Numbered from the stretch's first letter, positions 8,676 to 17,837 are shown. The stretch is 40,679 bases of DNA from an uncultured Alphaproteobacteria bacterium (GCA_903889655.1 CAISYL010000081.1:1-40679), one strand, 5' to 3'. The notes: a model not told the origin generated them from the sequence alone. Numbers and translations are program-made.

Positions 8676-8702
8676 GCCGGACCTTCGCGGGGAAGGCCCG
8701 GC
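8676..8702 (-). other. Stem-loop between the TonB receptor and hyuA
   Basis: An 11-pair stem with one A/C mismatch (8676-8686 with 8692-8702) and a 5-base loop lies in the gap between the receptor stop and hyuA. No T-run follows on the minus strand, so it is not a classic terminator. It could stabilise or partly attenuate the message between receptor and enzyme genes. Confidence 0.4.
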
Positions 8703-8798
8703 CCACCGCCTCACTCGGAATACTGAGCCGATACTCGCGGTCAGCTTCCCATACAACTTTTCATACGCCCCTCGACCTTTCGGCGAGGCACACCCGTG

Positions 8799-10898
8799 TC
8801 AGAGAGAGAACGGGATCGTCAGCTCCGCGCCGACCTGGCGCGGTTCGTTTGCACTCCGGAGCGATTGTGTTCCGAAGGCATAGGCGCCCACGGCAGCCGG
8901 GGTCCGCTCGTCGGTCAGATTCCGGCCGACAAGGGCAAGCGTCCATGCCGCATCCTTCTCCAGCGCGATGCGTCCATCGATGAAGTCTTTCGCCGGAGTC
9001 TTGAGGGTGTTGTTGAGATCCCAATAGACATCGCCGCGATGCTCGAGGCTGAGACGCGTCGAAAGAGAGATGTCTTCGTAGACGGAACGCGTGTACTCGA
9101 CGGCAAGTCCCGAGGTCAGACCATAGACCTGTGGTGTGCGATTGCCGCTGTAGTCGCCGACGGCGTCCTTGAATCCCCGCATCCGCGTGTTGTTGTATCC
9201 GACCTGACCATGGAGCGTGAGGCCGGGAACAAGGATGTACTGCGCCTCGAGTTCGACACCGTTCACCTCCGTCTTCGGGATGTTCTGGATCGCGGTCTCG
9301 ATGCCGGAGGAGCTCGCCACCGAAAAGAAGAATTGCTGGTTCTTGAAATCGGTATGGAAAAGCGCCCCGTTGAGCTGCAGACGGTTGTCCAGGAATGTCG
9401 TCTTCAGACCCGTCTCGAAGGTGTCGGACACCTCGTTCTGATATTCGCGCGCCGCTATCGAACTCGTCGGATTAAAGCCGCCGGTCCGGAAGCCTTTTGC
9501 ATAGGTGACATAGCTCATCACATCCGGCGTCCACTTGTAGGACAACGTCGCCTTGGGCTGTGCCTGCGAGAAGGTCTTGCTGTCGTTATCTCCGTTTGCC
9601 CGGTTATCGGCCGTCTTCTTGTCCTGATCGTAGCGCGCGCCGAGCGTCAGCGAGAGCGCATCCGTCAGGTCGTACACAGCCTGGCCGAAGAGCGCCCAGC
9701 TCTTGCTCTTATATTCGTCGTCGTGCCCCGTGCCGGCGCCGCTGCTGCCGACAGCTGCGAACTCGGTGATGTCGTCCACCGTGTTGTCCTGCAGATAAAG
9801 GCCGGTCACCCAGCGCAGACGCTGCTCGTTCGGCGAGGTCAGTCGGATTTCCTCGCTGTAGGTACGCGAATTGTTGATCCACGTCTGCCAGTAGTTCGGC
9901 GCGGTCGAGAAATCGCCGTCGGCATAGAGACTCTGATTGGCGACGTTGTAGGCGGAAATCGAAGTCAGGGTGAAAGGTTCGAACTGATAGTCGATCTTGG
10001 CCGAATAGGTCTGCAATCCGCGCGTGTCGACGCCGGCAATGTCTGTTGCCGGGCCCTTGGAAAAATCGTCGAAGGCGTCATTGTCGACCGGAACGAGCCA
10101 CAACGCACCATCGCGACCATGCATGTAATGCGCACGCAGATCGATCGACAGTTTGTCGGTCGGTGTCATCATGAGTTCGCCCTGGAAGGCCTGTTCCTGC
10201 ATGAAGTCGACATCCTTGCCGCCGCCGCCATTGGAAATCAGGCCGTCGAAATCGGTGCCCCAGGCGGAGGCCCGGAAGTAGACCTTGTCTTTCACCAGCG
10301 GGCCGCTCAGCGTCACCGTTCCGGTCTTCTGATTGCCCTCGTAATAGCCGACCTTGGCGCTTCCTTCGAACTCGTCGGTCGGCTTCTTGGTCGTGATATT
10401 GATCGCACCGGCGATTGCGCCCGCGCCGTATAGCGTACCTTGCGGTCCTCGCAGCACTTCGATCTGTTCGATGTCGATAAGCTGCTGCTTGAGAAACTCC
10501 TGCCCGGGCTCCTGCACACCGTCGACGATGGTCGTGAAAGGCGATTGCCCTCCCTGCACGGTCGTGAAGCCGCGGAAAGAGACGGTTTGGATGCCGGGAC
10601 GAAGCTGATCGATGATGACGAGGTTCGGCGTCATCTTCGCCACGTCCTGAACCGTGTTGACGCCGGCCTGCTCCAGTTGATCGGCGGTCAGCGCCGTCAC
10701 GGCGACAGGCACGTCCTGAAGCTTCTCAGACCGCTTCTGTGCGGTCACCACGATCTCTTCGATCTGGTCCTTGTCTTTCGTCGTATCGTCCGCCGCGTGA
10801 GAGACGTTCTGCGCGCTGTCGTAAACGGCCAAGTAGCCGAGCGGCAACATCGTCCACATCAATCGCCGACCGAAGGTCCCCCAATTCACTGCAACCAT
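8799..10898 (-). CDS. TonB-dependent outer-membrane receptor (cluster 1)
   Basis: A 699-residue outer-membrane active transporter, energised by TonB-ExbBD encoded elsewhere. An N-terminal export signal (about 1-35, ending near VSHA) is followed by a TonB box-like EEIVVTAQKRSE (about 46-57) and a plug domain with LQDVPVAVTAL and IEVLRGPQGTLYGAGAIAGAIN. The 22-strand barrel follows, with the late YVTYAKGFRTGGFNP motif and a C-terminal IPFSL strand suited to BAM insertion. The start is ATG 10898 with AGGGG six bases upstream. Codirectional with hyuAB and the NCS1 permease, it is the probable outer-membrane port for the substrate of that cluster. It resembles the broad 'iron complex receptor' group, but no siderophore genes are nearby. 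Confidence 0.94.
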   Translation of the reverse strand: MVAVNWGTFGRRLMWTMLPLGYLAVYDSAQNVSHAADDTTKDKDQIEEIVVTAQKRSEKLQDVPVAVTALTADQLEQAGVNTVQDVAKMTPNLVIIDQLRPGIQTVSFRGFTTVQGGQSPFTTIVDGVQEPGQEFLKQQLIDIEQIEVLRGPQGTLYGAGAIAGAINITTKKPTDEFEGSAKVGYYEGNQKTGTVTLSGPLVKDKVYFRASAWGTDFDGLISNGGGGKDVDFMQEQAFQGELMMTPTDKLSIDLRAHYMHGRDGALWLVPVDNDAFDDFSKGPATDIAGVDTRGLQTYSAKIDYQFEPFTLTSISAYNVANQSLYADGDFSTAPNYWQTWINNSRTYSEEIRLTSPNEQRLRWVTGLYLQDNTVDDITEFAAVGSSGAGTGHDDEYKSKSWALFGQAVYDLTDALSLTLGARYDQDKKTADNRANGDNDSKTFSQAQPKATLSYKWTPDVMSYVTYAKGFRTGGFNPTSSIAAREYQNEVSDTFETGLKTTFLDNRLQLNGALFHTDFKNQQFFFSVASSSGIETAIQNIPKTEVNGVELEAQYILVPGLTLHGQVGYNNTRMRGFKDAVGDYSGNRTPQVYGLTSGLAVEYTRSVYEDISLSTRLSLEHRGDVYWDLNNTLKTPAKDFIDGRIALEKDAAWTLALVGRNLTDERTPAAVGAYAFGTQSLRSANEPRQVGAELTIPFSL

Positions 10899-11109
10899 GA
10901 CTAACCCCTGCCGAAATGCTCCGTCACCAAGACCAGAGTAAAAGCATCATCAAAATGTCACCCCCGAGGATCAATCACATGCCGCGGCGATTAACTTGCA
11001 CGAAGCGCAAACTACGAACGAAGTCGTTGCGCCGGAATGCACACGTGCTGAGCATGGCTGTACAAAAACCGTGCAACGTGTCAGCCAATGGCGCGCCCTG
11101 GGTACGCCT

Positions 11110-12429
11110 TCAGGATGCCTGGCTACGGTAAAATCTCGGCTTCAGAAAGCCGCAGAAGATGGTATGCACCAGCGCCGCACAGAGGATCGCGTCCACCGTC
11201 GGGATCGACGTCAGCGTCAGGAAGCCGAGGCCATATGAGCTCGCCGGCAAGGTCATGATCCCCACGCCCGACCCGATGATCCAAGCCACAAAAGGCGCTG
11301 GCCGCAGCCCTTCGGAAGGCATGCCTTGCCGATACCGATCCGCGTCGAAGGCAAAGTCGACCACGTATACGCCCGCGACGGGCGCGATGACGATGCCGAG
11401 GAAAATGAGCGCCGGCAGGAAATATTCGAAGATGTTCGCTGCGGCGAGCGCGGTGCCCAGAACCGCGGCAACGGCGGTGAGCTTCCAGCGTTCCACCTGC
11501 GGAAACAGCGCCGAGAGCGACAACGCGGATTCGTAGAGATTCTTGTCGTTGCTCGTCCACGTCGCGAGGATGATGACGGCAAGCGCGGGAAGCCCCACAC
11601 CAGCGGAGATCATAATTGCGATCAGGTCGCCGCTTCCATAGATGACCGCCAGCATTGAAGAGAGAAGAAGAAGCACGGGATATGCGATCCCGAAACTGAC
11701 GAACATGCCAATCAGATTGTCGCGCGAAGACGACAGAAAACGCGTGACATCCGGCGCGATGGCGACCGCAACCATATATCCGCCGCTGACGATCGAGACG
11801 ACCAGGCCGAAGCTGTAGGGGACATCGGTCGAGGGCGCGCGCATGATCGGCCCGACATCATGTGTCGTGACGGCTATCCATGATGGCACCGCGATGACGC
11901 AAAGAAGCAGCGGAACGGCAACATAGGCAAGCTTGCCCAGCGCCCGGAATCCTATGATGGCGGTGGAACTCATCAATATTCCCGCAAGCACCGTCATCAT
12001 GGTCGAGTTGAGCGTTATGCCAAGCTCAGGCTGCAGCAACGCCTGGACGCTATGGGCCAGCACTTCGGTTTGTATGCCGAACCAGCCGAAAAGCGTGAAA
12101 ATGAGAATCGCCGCGACCAGTTTCGCGCCCATATCGCCAAAAGTCTGGCGCACGAGGATGGCCGTCGGAACGCGTGCCTTCATCCCGACGTATCCCGTAA
12201 GCGAAGCAAGCGCGAAAACGATCGAGGCCCCAAACAAAACTGCGGGAATGAGATCGAGAAATCGCTGGTGGCTACCCAATTGACCACCGAGCGCAAAAAG
12301 CGGAACGCAAATCGTGGTGCCGATCTGAATGGCCGCTACGAAGGTCCAGCTCCGAAGGTCGCTCTCGGCGACACGCTGATGCGGATTACGTTCAACCGCA
12401 CGCGCCACGACATTTACGAGTTTACGCAC
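11110..12429 (-). CDS. NCS1-family permease (CodB-like)
   Basis: Inner-membrane cation symporter of the nucleobase-cation-symport-1 family, predicted 439 residues and about 12 transmembrane helices. Family marks are the TM1 region SWTFVAAIQIGTTICVP, GWFGIQTEVLA in TM3, and TWTSNDKNLYESALSLS, very like the TTND.NLYSASL segment of CodB cytosine permeases. Known NCS1 substrates are cytosine, allantoin, hydantoins and other small N-heterocycles, which fits the HyuAB neighbours. I choose GTG 12429, preceded by ACAGG about eight bases upstream. The frame stays open to 12630, but that extension is Cys/Arg-rich, unlike any NCS1 N-terminus, and probably untranslated. Substrate specificity is inferred. 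Confidence 0.9.
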   Translation of the reverse strand: MRKLVNVVARAVERNPHQRVAESDLRSWTFVAAIQIGTTICVPLFALGGQLGSHQRFLDLIPAVLFGASIVFALASLTGYVGMKARVPTAILVRQTFGDMGAKLVAAILIFTLFGWFGIQTEVLAHSVQALLQPELGITLNSTMMTVLAGILMSSTAIIGFRALGKLAYVAVPLLLCVIAVPSWIAVTTHDVGPIMRAPSTDVPYSFGLVVSIVSGGYMVAVAIAPDVTRFLSSSRDNLIGMFVSFGIAYPVLLLLSSMLAVIYGSGDLIAIMISAGVGLPALAVIILATWTSNDKNLYESALSLSALFPQVERWKLTAVAAVLGTALAAANIFEYFLPALIFLGIVIAPVAGVYVVDFAFDADRYRQGMPSEGLRPAPFVAWIIGSGVGIMTLPASSYGLGFLTLTSIPTVDAILCAALVHTIFCGFLKPRFYRSQAS

Positions 12430-12633
12430 AATAGATACCTGTTCCCTGCATTGCCGGATACATCTGCGCTTCAGAACGCGGTTCGCCCGCGCATCGATCG
12501 CGAAGCCGCTGCAAACACCTTCCTGAAGATCATGGAAACGCGGCGGACAGGCAATGCATCCGGCGGAAGCACCATTGCCGTTGGCGTAAACTTCGTTGCG
12601 CTTGCTGGAATGCTGCGGTTGCCCGCACAACCG

Positions 12634-13566
12634 TCATTCGGCGGCGACGAATTGATGATCTTCCAGACGCGCGCTTCTGTTGAGATGTGCTTCCAGAACG
12701 GAAAGAAGTCGCGTGGGAGCCGGCGGCAACTGACGTCCGAGGCGACTGATCAGATTGACCGACGTTCCCTGCAATACGGGATTGCTCATGGGAACCGAAA
12801 CCAGCTCTCCGCTCGCAACCTCGTTGACGACCGCGAGAACCGGCATCAGCGTTACGAATTCCGCCGATCTGAGCATATCCTTGAGCAGGCTGACCGAATT
12901 CGACGTAAAGCAGGGAACGACCGCAATATGCTCGCTTTCTTCCGCCAACCTCAGAAGCTGGCGGGTGCTCAGTGAAGCTTCGGGCAGACAGATCCGATAG
13001 GGCATCAGATCCGCGAGATTGAGTTGCGCTCGTCGCGCCAATGGATGTTCCGGCCGCATGATGGCGCGCAAAGGCTGAGGAATCGAAACACGGGCGCGAA
13101 CTTTTGGCTCGCTCACAGCATTGAAGGCGAGGCCCAGATGAGCGTCATCCTCGACCACGACCCGCGTTACTTCATTGGAAGACGCGACCATCCGAACCTG
13201 CAACAGGATACCGGGATGGCTTTCCATGAACCGGCTCAGGACGCCGGATAGTGCCTGACTGATAAAGCCTTCGCCGATCACGAGATCGATACGACCCGAA
13301 CGAAGCCCCTTGAGATCGGAAAGGCGCGACTCGAAGGCCTCCTTCTGCGCCAGCTGCTCCCCGTAATAATCGAGCGTCAGCACGCCAGCTTCGGTCAGCT
13401 TGATGCTTCGCCGGCCGTGTTCGATCAGAGGCACACCGACGTCGGCCTCCAACTGAGCAATCTGTCGGCTGATGGAGGAAACCGCGATGCCGAGCTTATC
13501 GGCCGCCGCGCGCATCGAACCGAGTCTTGCCGCTTCGTAAAAGTAACGTAGATTCAAGTCCGACAT
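12634..13566 (-). CDS. LysR-family transcriptional regulator
   Basis: A 310-residue LTTR with an N-terminal winged helix-turn-helix (residues about 3-60, LNLRYFYEAARLGSMRAAAD followed by SSISRQIAQLEADVG) and a C-terminal periplasmic-binding-like effector domain from about 90. It starts at ATG 13566, with GAGG six bases upstream; a GTG lies immediately before it. Unlike most LysR genes it is not divergent from its presumed target. It heads a 13-kb run of codirectional genes and lies 204 bases upstream of the permease, so it may regulate that run or be part of its transcript. Its effector is unknown. Confidence 0.92.
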   Translation of the reverse strand: MSDLNLRYFYEAARLGSMRAAADKLGIAVSSISRQIAQLEADVGVPLIEHGRRSIKLTEAGVLTLDYYGEQLAQKEAFESRLSDLKGLRSGRIDLVIGEGFISQALSGVLSRFMESHPGILLQVRMVASSNEVTRVVVEDDAHLGLAFNAVSEPKVRARVSIPQPLRAIMRPEHPLARRAQLNLADLMPYRICLPEASLSTRQLLRLAEESEHIAVVPCFTSNSVSLLKDMLRSAEFVTLMPVLAVVNEVASGELVSVPMSNPVLQGTSVNLISRLGRQLPPAPTRLLSVLEAHLNRSARLEDHQFVAAE

Positions 13567-13727
13567 CACCGACCTCGTGGCTCACATACTGACAGGCAGA
13601 CCAAAATCCGTTCTGGAGATCATGTAGGCCATCCAGCCCGCACAATTTTCAAACCGGACTGCCCGCACGCTGACAGAAAGCAGATCGTTTCATTGCCCTG
13701 AAATCTGCCCTGCCGAACGCAACTCGC

Positions 13728-13925
13728 CTATAGTCGCGTCGACAACAAATATGCATAAGCAAAGTCCATGCCAAATGCGAGCTCGTGCATTATCGGCTTC
13801 TGATGGAATAATCTGGCCGCCAAGATCGTCCGAATGAGCGTTTCGTTCAGGCCCACACAGCTCGGGCCCTGGTACTGGACGTCGCGCATGACCGGCAAGT
13901 CGACGTGAAGATCGCCAAACCGCAT
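13728..13925 (-). CDS. Doubtful small ORF, unrecognised
   Basis: A 65-codon frame from ATG 13925 to TAG. The first half has GC-rich third positions like the neighbouring genes, while the second half turns AT-rich (TTA, ATA, CTA, TTG). It could be the N-terminal remnant of a lost gene or chance. It matches no family I recognise, has no clear Shine-Dalgarno, and lies just beyond the terminator of the receptor gene, so any transcript would need its own promoter. Confidence 0.2.
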   Translation of the reverse strand: MRFGDLHVDLPVMRDVQYQGPSCVGLNETLIRTILAARLFHQKPIMHELAFGMDFAYAYLLSTRL

Positions 13926-13970
13926 GCGGGACTACCATCGGCGATGGCTTGCCCTGATCTGAGTAGCGCC

Positions 13971-14006
13971 AAAAAAAGCAATCCCCGTCCGGCGAACCGG
14001 ACGGGG
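13971..14006 (-). terminator. Rho-independent terminator of the cluster-2 TonB receptor
   Basis: A perfect 10-bp GC stem (13983-13992 with 13997-14006) closed by a loop that reads TTCG on the minus strand, flanked C...G as in an extra-stable UUCG tetraloop. After a 5-base gap comes a run of seven T on the same strand (13977-13971). It lies 41 bases after the receptor stop codon. Confidence 0.88.
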
Positions 14007-14047
14007 ACGATGAATGCAAGGAGCCGAACCGGTGAACAACCGGCGTC

Positions 14048-16396
14048 CTAGAAACTCAGGTCGGCCGTTACACCCACCGTTCTGTAGGCATCGGAGGTCA
14101 GGAACTGGCTGTAGCCGGATCCGCTGTTGTAAGTCGGCGGAACAACCGAAGGCACGGGCGTTCCGAGGATGAGCGCGGCAAAGCGCTTGTCGAGGATGTT
14201 CTTGGCGAACAACGACACGCGCCAGTCGCCATCGTCGCTTCCGATACCGATGCTGCCGCCGAGCAGCCCATAAGCTGACTGATAGGTCTTCGCGGCCGCG
14301 ACCGGATCCTTCGGCGTGCCGAACTGAACCCCGCTGCGCCAGTACCAGTTGAGCGAGACGAAGCCGGTCAACGCATCGAAAACCGGTTGCTCATAGGTCC
14401 CGGAGACCGAATAGGCCCAACGTGGCGCACCAGGAAGACGCATACCCGACGCATCGTCGCCGACGCCACCGCCGCAGCTCGTGCAGCCATCGCCGAAATA
14501 GGCGTCCACATAGCTGACGCCGCCCGTCAGCGTCAGCCCTTCCAGAGGACGCGCCATTGTGTCGACCTCGACGCCTCGCGTTTTGAGACTGCTCGCGTTG
14601 ATGACTTTCGCCGAAACGCCGCCGCCGAGCAGCGTCGAGGCGTCGATGACCTGCGTCTGATACCCCTTGAACGTCGTATCGAAGAGCGCAACGTTGAACA
14701 TCAGACGATGGTCGAGCAGAAGGCTCTTCAATCCGATTTCGTAACTCGTCGGAATTTCCGGCTTCACGAGTGGATCTTCGCCCGGCTCGATGTAGAGCAC
14801 ACCTCCGATACCGGGGCCCTTATAACCGCGCGACACGGTGGCATAGCTCATGATATCGCGCGTCACGTCGTACTGGGCTCCGAACTTCCACGACAGGTTC
14901 GTGTTGCTGGTGTTCGCCGAAAAGGCACAGGGCGACGTGTCGACGAAAGGAATCCCCAGCACCGTGAAGCTGCCGTGCGACGTGCGATCGTAGTCGAACG
15001 AGAGGACGTCGCGCGTGACGCGCGCTCCGGCGATGAGGCGCAACTCGTCGTTCAGGTGCACCGTCCCCTGGCCGAAAGCCGCGTAGCTGTCGGTCTTCAT
15101 CGTGTCGAGCATCGTGACGTCGGCATGGGTGCCGGTCGGCACACCGGTCAGCGCGCCGCTATCGCCTGACTGATAGGACATTCCATCGATCTGCTGATGC
15201 CAGTAATAGAGGCCGGCAACATAATCGATGAGCCCTCCGGTCGGCGACGTCAGACGCAGTTCCTGAGAGAACTGCTTCTGCCTCTGCGTGCCGATATTTT
15301 CGTCGAGATAATCCTGCGGCGTCTGGTCGGAATCGAGCCCGTCTTCCTGCCGCCATTGTCGGTACGCGGTGATCGACGTGAAAGTATAGGCGCCTGGCGA
15401 CCAATTGAGTTCCACCTGCGCGCCGCCGCCAGTCGACCGTGAGAACACGGGGCCGTCGAGAGAAACCTTATCGTTCTTCGGTCCCGGCGTGATGCCATCC
15501 GCGTGTTGTGCCGTGTCCACGTAGGTGCCGGGCACGTTCTCGCGCGTCGTCCAGATACAGCAATCCGAATGCGTGTGCGACCAGTCCGCGATCGCATAGA
15601 CGCTGAGGTCGTTGGTCGGCTTCCAGAGATATTTGGCTTTCATGCCGTACTGATTGCTGTCGTTCAGATCCTCGCCGGTATGCACATTCTCGATATAGCC
15701 GTCGCGGTGACTGCCATAACCGACGACGCGCAGCGCCGAATCCTTCGACACGGGCAGATTGGCAATACCCGTCAGCATCGTGTCGTTGTCCGTGCCGTAG
15801 GAAGCATGCATCGAGCCCGAATACTCGCCGAGCACCGGCTGGTTGCCGACGACGGAAATAAGGCCGGCCGAAGCGTTCTTGCCGAACAGCATGCCCTGCG
15901 GTCCACGCAGAATTTCCACGCGCTCGACATCGGCGAAGTTGCCGAGGCTCTGCCCGGACCGTCCCATGACCACGCCATCGACGACGGTCGCAACGCTCTG
16001 CTCAAGTCCCTCCGCGAATGAAACGGTTCCGATGCCGCGAACTGAGAACCCTTCCGTCCGGTTCGAATTGGCATTGGTGAATTGCACGCTGGGCGCGACG
16101 TATTTGAGCGATTCCATGTCGTTCAGATTGCGTGCCGCGAGCTCTTCGCCGCTCACGGCCGTGACCGCGACCGGCACCTTCTGGATATTTTCCGAGCGCT
16201 TTTGCGCCGTCACAACGACCGCCTTGATACCCTCGGATGCCTCCGGTTCTGCAGGCGCCCCTTCATTCGGCGATGGCTGCTCGGCGCCCTCGACCGGAAC
16301 TCCCGCCGCTGGCGCATCCGCCGAAGCGCCATAGGCCGCAGGCAGACTGAAGCTGAGCGCGGCCAGAGCCGCACCCGAAAATAACCACGATCTCAC
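14048..16396 (-). CDS. TonB-dependent outer-membrane receptor (LacI-regulated cluster 2)
   Basis: Outer-membrane TonB-dependent transporter, 782 residues from GTG 16396. That start has GGGGAGGG six bases upstream and gives a clean signal peptide (VRSWLFSGAALAALSFSLPAAYGASA). The frame continues 16 codons upstream without a ribosome site. A Pro/Glu/Ala-rich linker precedes the TonB-box-like KAVVVTAQKRSE; the plug has VEILRGPQGMLFGKNASAG; the barrel includes YATVSRGYKGPGIGG and ends in the BAM-type strand VGVTADLSF. A LacI-type operator/promoter lies 59-88 bases upstream of the start, shared in sequence with the transporter/glycosidase and oxygenase/esterase units. It is therefore the likely entry port for a glycoside rather than a siderophore. 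A strong terminator follows. Confidence 0.94.
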   Translation of the reverse strand: MRSWLFSGAALAALSFSLPAAYGASADAPAAGVPVEGAEQPSPNEGAPAEPEASEGIKAVVVTAQKRSENIQKVPVAVTAVSGEELAARNLNDMESLKYVAPSVQFTNANSNRTEGFSVRGIGTVSFAEGLEQSVATVVDGVVMGRSGQSLGNFADVERVEILRGPQGMLFGKNASAGLISVVGNQPVLGEYSGSMHASYGTDNDTMLTGIANLPVSKDSALRVVGYGSHRDGYIENVHTGEDLNDSNQYGMKAKYLWKPTNDLSVYAIADWSHTHSDCCIWTTRENVPGTYVDTAQHADGITPGPKNDKVSLDGPVFSRSTGGGAQVELNWSPGAYTFTSITAYRQWRQEDGLDSDQTPQDYLDENIGTQRQKQFSQELRLTSPTGGLIDYVAGLYYWHQQIDGMSYQSGDSGALTGVPTGTHADVTMLDTMKTDSYAAFGQGTVHLNDELRLIAGARVTRDVLSFDYDRTSHGSFTVLGIPFVDTSPCAFSANTSNTNLSWKFGAQYDVTRDIMSYATVSRGYKGPGIGGVLYIEPGEDPLVKPEIPTSYEIGLKSLLLDHRLMFNVALFDTTFKGYQTQVIDASTLLGGGVSAKVINASSLKTRGVEVDTMARPLEGLTLTGGVSYVDAYFGDGCTSCGGGVGDDASGMRLPGAPRWAYSVSGTYEQPVFDALTGFVSLNWYWRSGVQFGTPKDPVAAAKTYQSAYGLLGGSIGIGSDDGDWRVSLFAKNILDKRFAALILGTPVPSVVPPTYNSGSGYSQFLTSDAYRTVGVTADLSF

Positions 16397-16454
16397 TTGA
16401 AACCCTCCCCCTGACGCAAACGACGTCGAGGCCCTCCCGGCCACGAATGCAACC

Positions 16455-16484
16455 CTATTAAGCCATGAATGACACCGTTGTCAA
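16455..16484 (-). promoter_or_regulatory. LacI-type operator/promoter for the cluster-2 TonB receptor
   Basis: On the minus strand TTGACA (16484-16479) is the -35 and TAATAG (16460-16455) the -10, with an 18-base spacer. The palindrome TGACACCGTTGTCA (16470-16483, plus-strand reading) overlaps the -35. It is one of three copies of the same element in this locus. Confidence 0.8.
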
Positions 16485-16531
16485 TTCGGAGTGCCGAAAT
16501 CGCGGCATGCACTCGATCCCGGTGTGACGGG

Positions 16532-17659
16532 TTATTTTGCCCGACCGGCAGATTCGCGGATGATGAGTTCGAGCGGGAGCAGACGGCGAGCGGCCTCCCC
16601 GCTACCCGCCTCCTGGCGCAGCGAAGAAATAAGCAACGCCGAAGCCTCCGATGCAAGTTCGCGCACCGGCTGCCTGACCGTCGTCAGCGCAGGCCAGAGC
16701 TTGCGCGCGATGTCGGCATCGTCGAAGCCGACAATGGAAATATCGTCCGGAATGGCGAGCTTGCGCTCATGCGCGATACGCAACGCACCGGCCGCCATAT
16801 CGTCATTGCTGGCGAAAATGGCGGTCACGCCGGCCGCGCTATCGAGCAGAGTGCGTGCACCGGCCTCTCCGGAAACGAAACTGTAATCGCCCTGCACAAC
16901 GAGATCTGGCGAGAGCGGAAGTTGTTCTGCCTCCATCGCCGCCACATAGCCGGCATGTCGCTGCGTCGCGGAGTTATGACGGAGGTGTCCCTTGATGAAG
17001 CCGATCCGCTTGTGGCCAAGCGCGATGAGATATTTGGTCATCCGGAAAGCCGCATCGAAGTCGTCGCAGGAAACGAATGGCGAGCGATAATCGTTCGGCA
17101 CCGATGTTACACGGGCATAAGGAAGGCCGGTGCCGTCAAAAAAATCGAGAAGCTGCGTCCACTCCGAAAAATAGGGCGTCAGGATAACGCCATCGAGATT
17201 CGACCTCTGCACCACCTTCTCGATTTCCGGCAGCACGCTCTCGTTGCCGCGCCCGAACGGATGGATGAGCAACTCGTAGCCTTCCTGCCTGCAATAGGCG
17301 AGGACGCCCGCCTGAATGCGCGTGATATAGCTCGAGTTCTGCCGCTCATAAAAAAGACCGATCAGGAAGGATCGGCGGCCGGCCAGACTGCGCGCCGACC
17401 GGTTCGGTACATAGTCGCAGCGGCGCACGGCATCCAGCACCTTCCTGCGCATTGCATCGGTGACGTTCGGCTCGTGGTTGATGACCCGGGAAACGGTCTT
17501 GATCGAGACGCCGGCAATCCGTGCGACATCCTTGATCGTCGAGTTGACCTCCCCGCCGGACGTCGCTGCCCCACTCTTGTATCCGGCCTTCGCCTTGCTC
17601 ATCGCCTGAACGTCCATTCTCGCCGCAGACCGGCGCCGCAAACGGTCGAGACGTCGCAT
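16532..17659 (-). CDS. LacI-family transcriptional repressor
   Basis: A 375-residue regulator. The LacI helix-turn-helix and hinge are seen at about residues 40-95 (STIKDVARIAGVSIKTVSRVIN, then YVPNRSARSLAGRRS), followed by the ribose-binding-protein-like effector domain with IGLFYERQ and a FASNDDMAAGAL stretch. The ATG at 17659 is preceded by GAGGT five bases before a second GAGG; ATG 17617 or 17602 would remove part of an unusual Arg-rich N-terminal extension. The gene lies divergent from the GPH transporter, and its product almost certainly binds the three TGACAnCG(T)TGTCA sites here, since central-CG palindromes are standard for the family. The inducer is presumably a sugar or glycoside from the locus's substrate. 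Confidence 0.94.
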   Translation of the reverse strand: MRRLDRLRRRSAARMDVQAMSKAKAGYKSGAATSGGEVNSTIKDVARIAGVSIKTVSRVINHEPNVTDAMRRKVLDAVRRCDYVPNRSARSLAGRRSFLIGLFYERQNSSYITRIQAGVLAYCRQEGYELLIHPFGRGNESVLPEIEKVVQRSNLDGVILTPYFSEWTQLLDFFDGTGLPYARVTSVPNDYRSPFVSCDDFDAAFRMTKYLIALGHKRIGFIKGHLRHNSATQRHAGYVAAMEAEQLPLSPDLVVQGDYSFVSGEAGARTLLDSAAGVTAIFASNDDMAAGALRIAHERKLAIPDDISIVGFDDADIARKLWPALTTVRQPVRELASEASALLISSLRQEAGSGEAARRLLPLELIIRESAGRAK

Positions 17660-17730
17660 CCTCGACCTCGTTCACTTTATGCCTATCGCCATCATTCCAG
17701 GCAATGAAAGCCGCGAATGCCACACGGAGA

Positions 17731-17760
17731 TTGACATCGTTGTCACTCGCTCTCTATTTT
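17731..17760 (+). promoter_or_regulatory. LacI-type operator/promoter for the GPH transporter-GH5 operon
   Basis: TTGACA (17731-17736) is followed after 18 bases by TATTTT (17755-17760). The palindrome TGACATCGTTGTCA (17732-17745) covers the -35. It lies 78-107 bases upstream of the transporter start and 72 bases from the divergent lacI start, so it could also give autoregulation. Confidence 0.82.
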
Positions 17761-17837
17761 CGCCGCTGATGGCAGAGGGAAGACCCGGAATCGGCTCCGA
17801 CACGAGAGCCCGGCCGACAAAATTGGGGGAATGTCGA

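Larger units (their letters stand above)
13570..14047. other. Intergenic region between LysR and the second TonB receptor
   Basis: 478 bases. It holds the strong terminator of the receptor gene (13971-14006) and a doubtful 65-codon reading frame (13728-13925). The 160 bases next to lysR presumably contain its promoter, but no convincing -35/-10 pair was recognised. Confidence 0.7.

Noticed and set aside
8676-8702. Hairpin as a terminator for the cluster-1 TonB receptor
   Set aside because: Stable stem but no T-run on the minus strand, so it was listed only as a stem-loop.
8799-10898. Siderophore uptake as the role of the TonB receptor
   Set aside because: No siderophore biosynthesis, ferric reductase, Fur-box-like sequence or FecIR pair was seen nearby; context favours organic nutrient uptake.
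12430-12630. 67-codon N-terminal extension of the NCS1 permease
   Set aside because: Cys- and Arg-rich sequence unlike NCS1 proteins; GTG 12429 has a ribosome site and gives a normal length.
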